From Anaerolineales bacterium (GTDB taxonomy: Bacteria > Chloroflexota > Anaerolineae > Anaerolineales > DRMV01): a stretch of 6,323 nt of DNA. Within the stretch, counting starts at the first letter, position 1, and each line of letters begins with the position of its first letter. The notes under the pieces were generated by a model, which was not told the DNA's origin, did not search any database, and saw only the letters and a program-made list of their open reading frames with translations. The translations under genes were made by a program, and so were the position numbers. The stretch spans positions 1-6,323 of the forward strand of contig JALVOR010000086.1 of the NCBI GenBank assembly GCA_027026295.1, written 5' to 3'. Positions 5,294 through 6,323 of this stretch are shown piece by piece.

Positions 5294-5343
5294 GCGCCCT
5301 TCGACTTCAGTGCTCGCTACGCTCGCCCTTCCGCTCAGGGCGC
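5294..5343. repeat. Inverted-repeat element in the thrS-yjbQ spacer
   Basis: GCGCCCT (5294-5300) and AGGGCGC (5337-5343) are perfect complements 36 bases apart. The inner part contains GCTCGCTACGCTCGC (5312-5326), itself a doubled motif. No T run follows on either side, so it is not a normal terminator. It resembles a dispersed intergenic palindrome, but copy number cannot be judged here. Confidence 0.4.
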
Positions 5344-5366
5344 GGGGTTTCGAGGCGCACACGAAT

Positions 5367-6323
5367 TTAGATGCCCGCGTCGATGTCTTCTTGGGCTTTT
5401 TGCAGGAAGTCGGCTACCTGCATGGGGCCCAGGTTTTCGCCGGAGCGCAGGCGCACGGCCACTTGCTCGCTTTCCACTTCCTTGTCGCCTACCACCAGCA
5501 TGTAGGGCACTTTTTGCTTCTGCGCGGTGCGGATTTTGGCGTTCATGCGGGCGCTGCTGTCGTCCACTTCCACCCGCAGGCCGGCGCGGCGCAGTTCCTG
5601 CGCCACTTGCTGGCAATAGGGCACGTGGCGGTCGGCAATGGGAATGAGCACGGCCTGCACCGGCGAAAGCCACACCGGGAACGCGCCCGCGTAGTGCTCG
5701 ATGAGCACGCCCATGAAGCGCTCGGTGCTGCCCATGATGGCGCGATGCAGCACCACGGGGGTGTGTTCCTCGCCGTCGGGGCCGATGTAGGTCAGGCCTA
5801 AGCGGGCCGGCTGGATGAAGTCTACCTGGATGGTGGAAAGTTGCCACTCGCGGCCCAAAGTATCCTGGGCGATGAAGTCGGCCTTGGGGCCATAGAAGGC
5901 CGCCTCGCCGGTGGCTTCCACATAGTCCAGGCCGCTGGCGTCCAAGGCGGCGCGCAGCGCGGCTTCGGCTTTGTTCCACTTTTCGGGGTCGTCGACGTAC
6001 TTGCCGCCTTCCCCGCGCAGCGAAAGGCGCACCTGATAGTCGGTCAGGTGGAAGCGCCCCAAAATTTCCTGCACCAGTTCCAGCAGCATGGCAAATTCGC
6101 TCTGAATTTGCTCAGGGGTGCAGAAAATGTGGCAGTCGTCCTGGGTCAGCGAGCGGACGCGGGTCAGGCCGTGCAGTTCGCCCTTCTTTTCGTAGCGGTA
6201 CACGGTGGCAAATTCCGAGAAGCGCAGGGGCAGTTCCCGGTAAGAGTGCTTGCCCATCTTCTTGTAGAGGGTCATGTGGCTGGGGCAGTTCATCGGCTTC
6301 AGGCGGAAGCGCTCGCCGCTGTT
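5367..6323 (-). CDS. thrS: Threonyl-tRNA synthetase, C-terminal half (partial, N-terminus off the right edge)
   Basis: The last 318 residues of a class II threonyl-tRNA synthetase are present. The frame continues past the internal ATG at 6293 to the window edge (NSGERFRLKP before MNCPSHM). Visible landmarks are the zinc ligands Cys in PMNCP, His in TQDDCHIFC and His in VVLHRAIMGSTERF. Motif 2 is YRELPLRFSEFATVYRYE followed by GLTRVRSLTQDD, motif 3 is GSTERF, and the catalytic strand is AFYGPKADF. From about residue 220 the anticodon-binding domain begins (PVWLSPVQAVLIPIADRH) and runs to the end (ARMNAKIRTAQKQKVPYMLVVGDKE). The enzyme charges tRNA-Thr with threonine in the cytoplasm and is normally essential. 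The N-terminal TGS and editing domains would lie beyond the window. No frameshift or missing key residue is seen. yjbQ follows downstream after 132 bases and may be co-transcribed. Confidence 0.98.
   Translation of the reverse strand, partial: NSGERFRLKPMNCPSHMTLYKKMGKHSYRELPLRFSEFATVYRYEKKGELHGLTRVRSLTQDDCHIFCTPEQIQSEFAMLLELVQEILGRFHLTDYQVRLSLRGEGGKYVDDPEKWNKAEAALRAALDASGLDYVEATGEAAFYGPKADFIAQDTLGREWQLSTIQVDFIQPARLGLTYIGPDGEEHTPVVLHRAIMGSTERFMGVLIEHYAGAFPVWLSPVQAVLIPIADRHVPYCQQVAQELRRAGLRVEVDDSSARMNAKIRTAQKQKVPYMLVVGDKEVESEQVAVRLRSGENLGPMQVADFLQKAQEDIDAGI

Noticed and set aside
5289..5801. Plus-strand frame of 170 residues opposite thrS
   Set aside because: It is a shadow of the synthetase, with His/Ala-rich translation and no family resemblance.
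6291..6293. ATG as the start of a 308-residue synthetase
   Set aside because: The frame stays open upstream with conserved threonyl-tRNA synthetase residues (RLKP before MNCP), so this methionine is internal.

Overview
The window looks like a chromosomal stretch from a moderately GC-rich bacterium. My best guess is a Chloroflexota (Anaerolineae-like) genome. The basis is the style of the uncharacterised 142-residue protein, the bare TATAAT-type promoter and the short-period intergenic repeats. This is an inference, since the window has no rRNA or other decisive marker. Seven genes are supported: two are cut by the window edges, and none is an insertion sequence, phage or CRISPR component.

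Left block (minus strand, 1-1738): a TetR-family regulator with a WHG-type ligand domain is followed, with a 4-base GTGA stop/start overlap, by an FAD-dependent amine-oxidase or protoporphyrinogen-oxidase-like flavoprotein that runs off the left edge. In front of the regulator is a textbook promoter (TTGACG, 17 bases, TATATT). A 21-bp near-perfect palindrome fills its spacer and covers most of its -10, so the pair is very probably autoregulated.

Divergent gene (1740-2278, plus): a perfect 13-bp inverted repeat and a consensus TATAAT lie before a small protein of unknown function. An A-rich stretch of about 200 bases with no gene follows it.

Lipid block (2420-4599, plus): a promoter is followed by three tightly packed genes. 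They encode a CDP-alcohol phosphatidyltransferase, a lysophospholipid acyltransferase of the LpxL/PatA type, and a PAP2-family membrane phosphatase that starts inside the stop codon of its neighbour. Together they can make, dephosphorylate and acylate a membrane phospholipid or glycolipid. The phosphatase carries PSGD where the family normally has PSGH, which is the most interesting protein-level oddity here.

Right block (minus strand, 4779-6323): the C-terminal half of threonyl-tRNA synthetase is followed by a YjbQ/UPF0047 protein and a strong intrinsic terminator. The terminator sits between the two convergent blocks and may work in both directions. The gaps around this block hold degenerate short-period repeats and palindromic remnants typical of dispersed intergenic repeats.

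I do not see an obviously new defence or mobile system. The candidates worth following are the lipid module with its PSGD phosphatase, the compact divergent regulatory region at 1690-1850, and the uncharacterised 142-residue protein.
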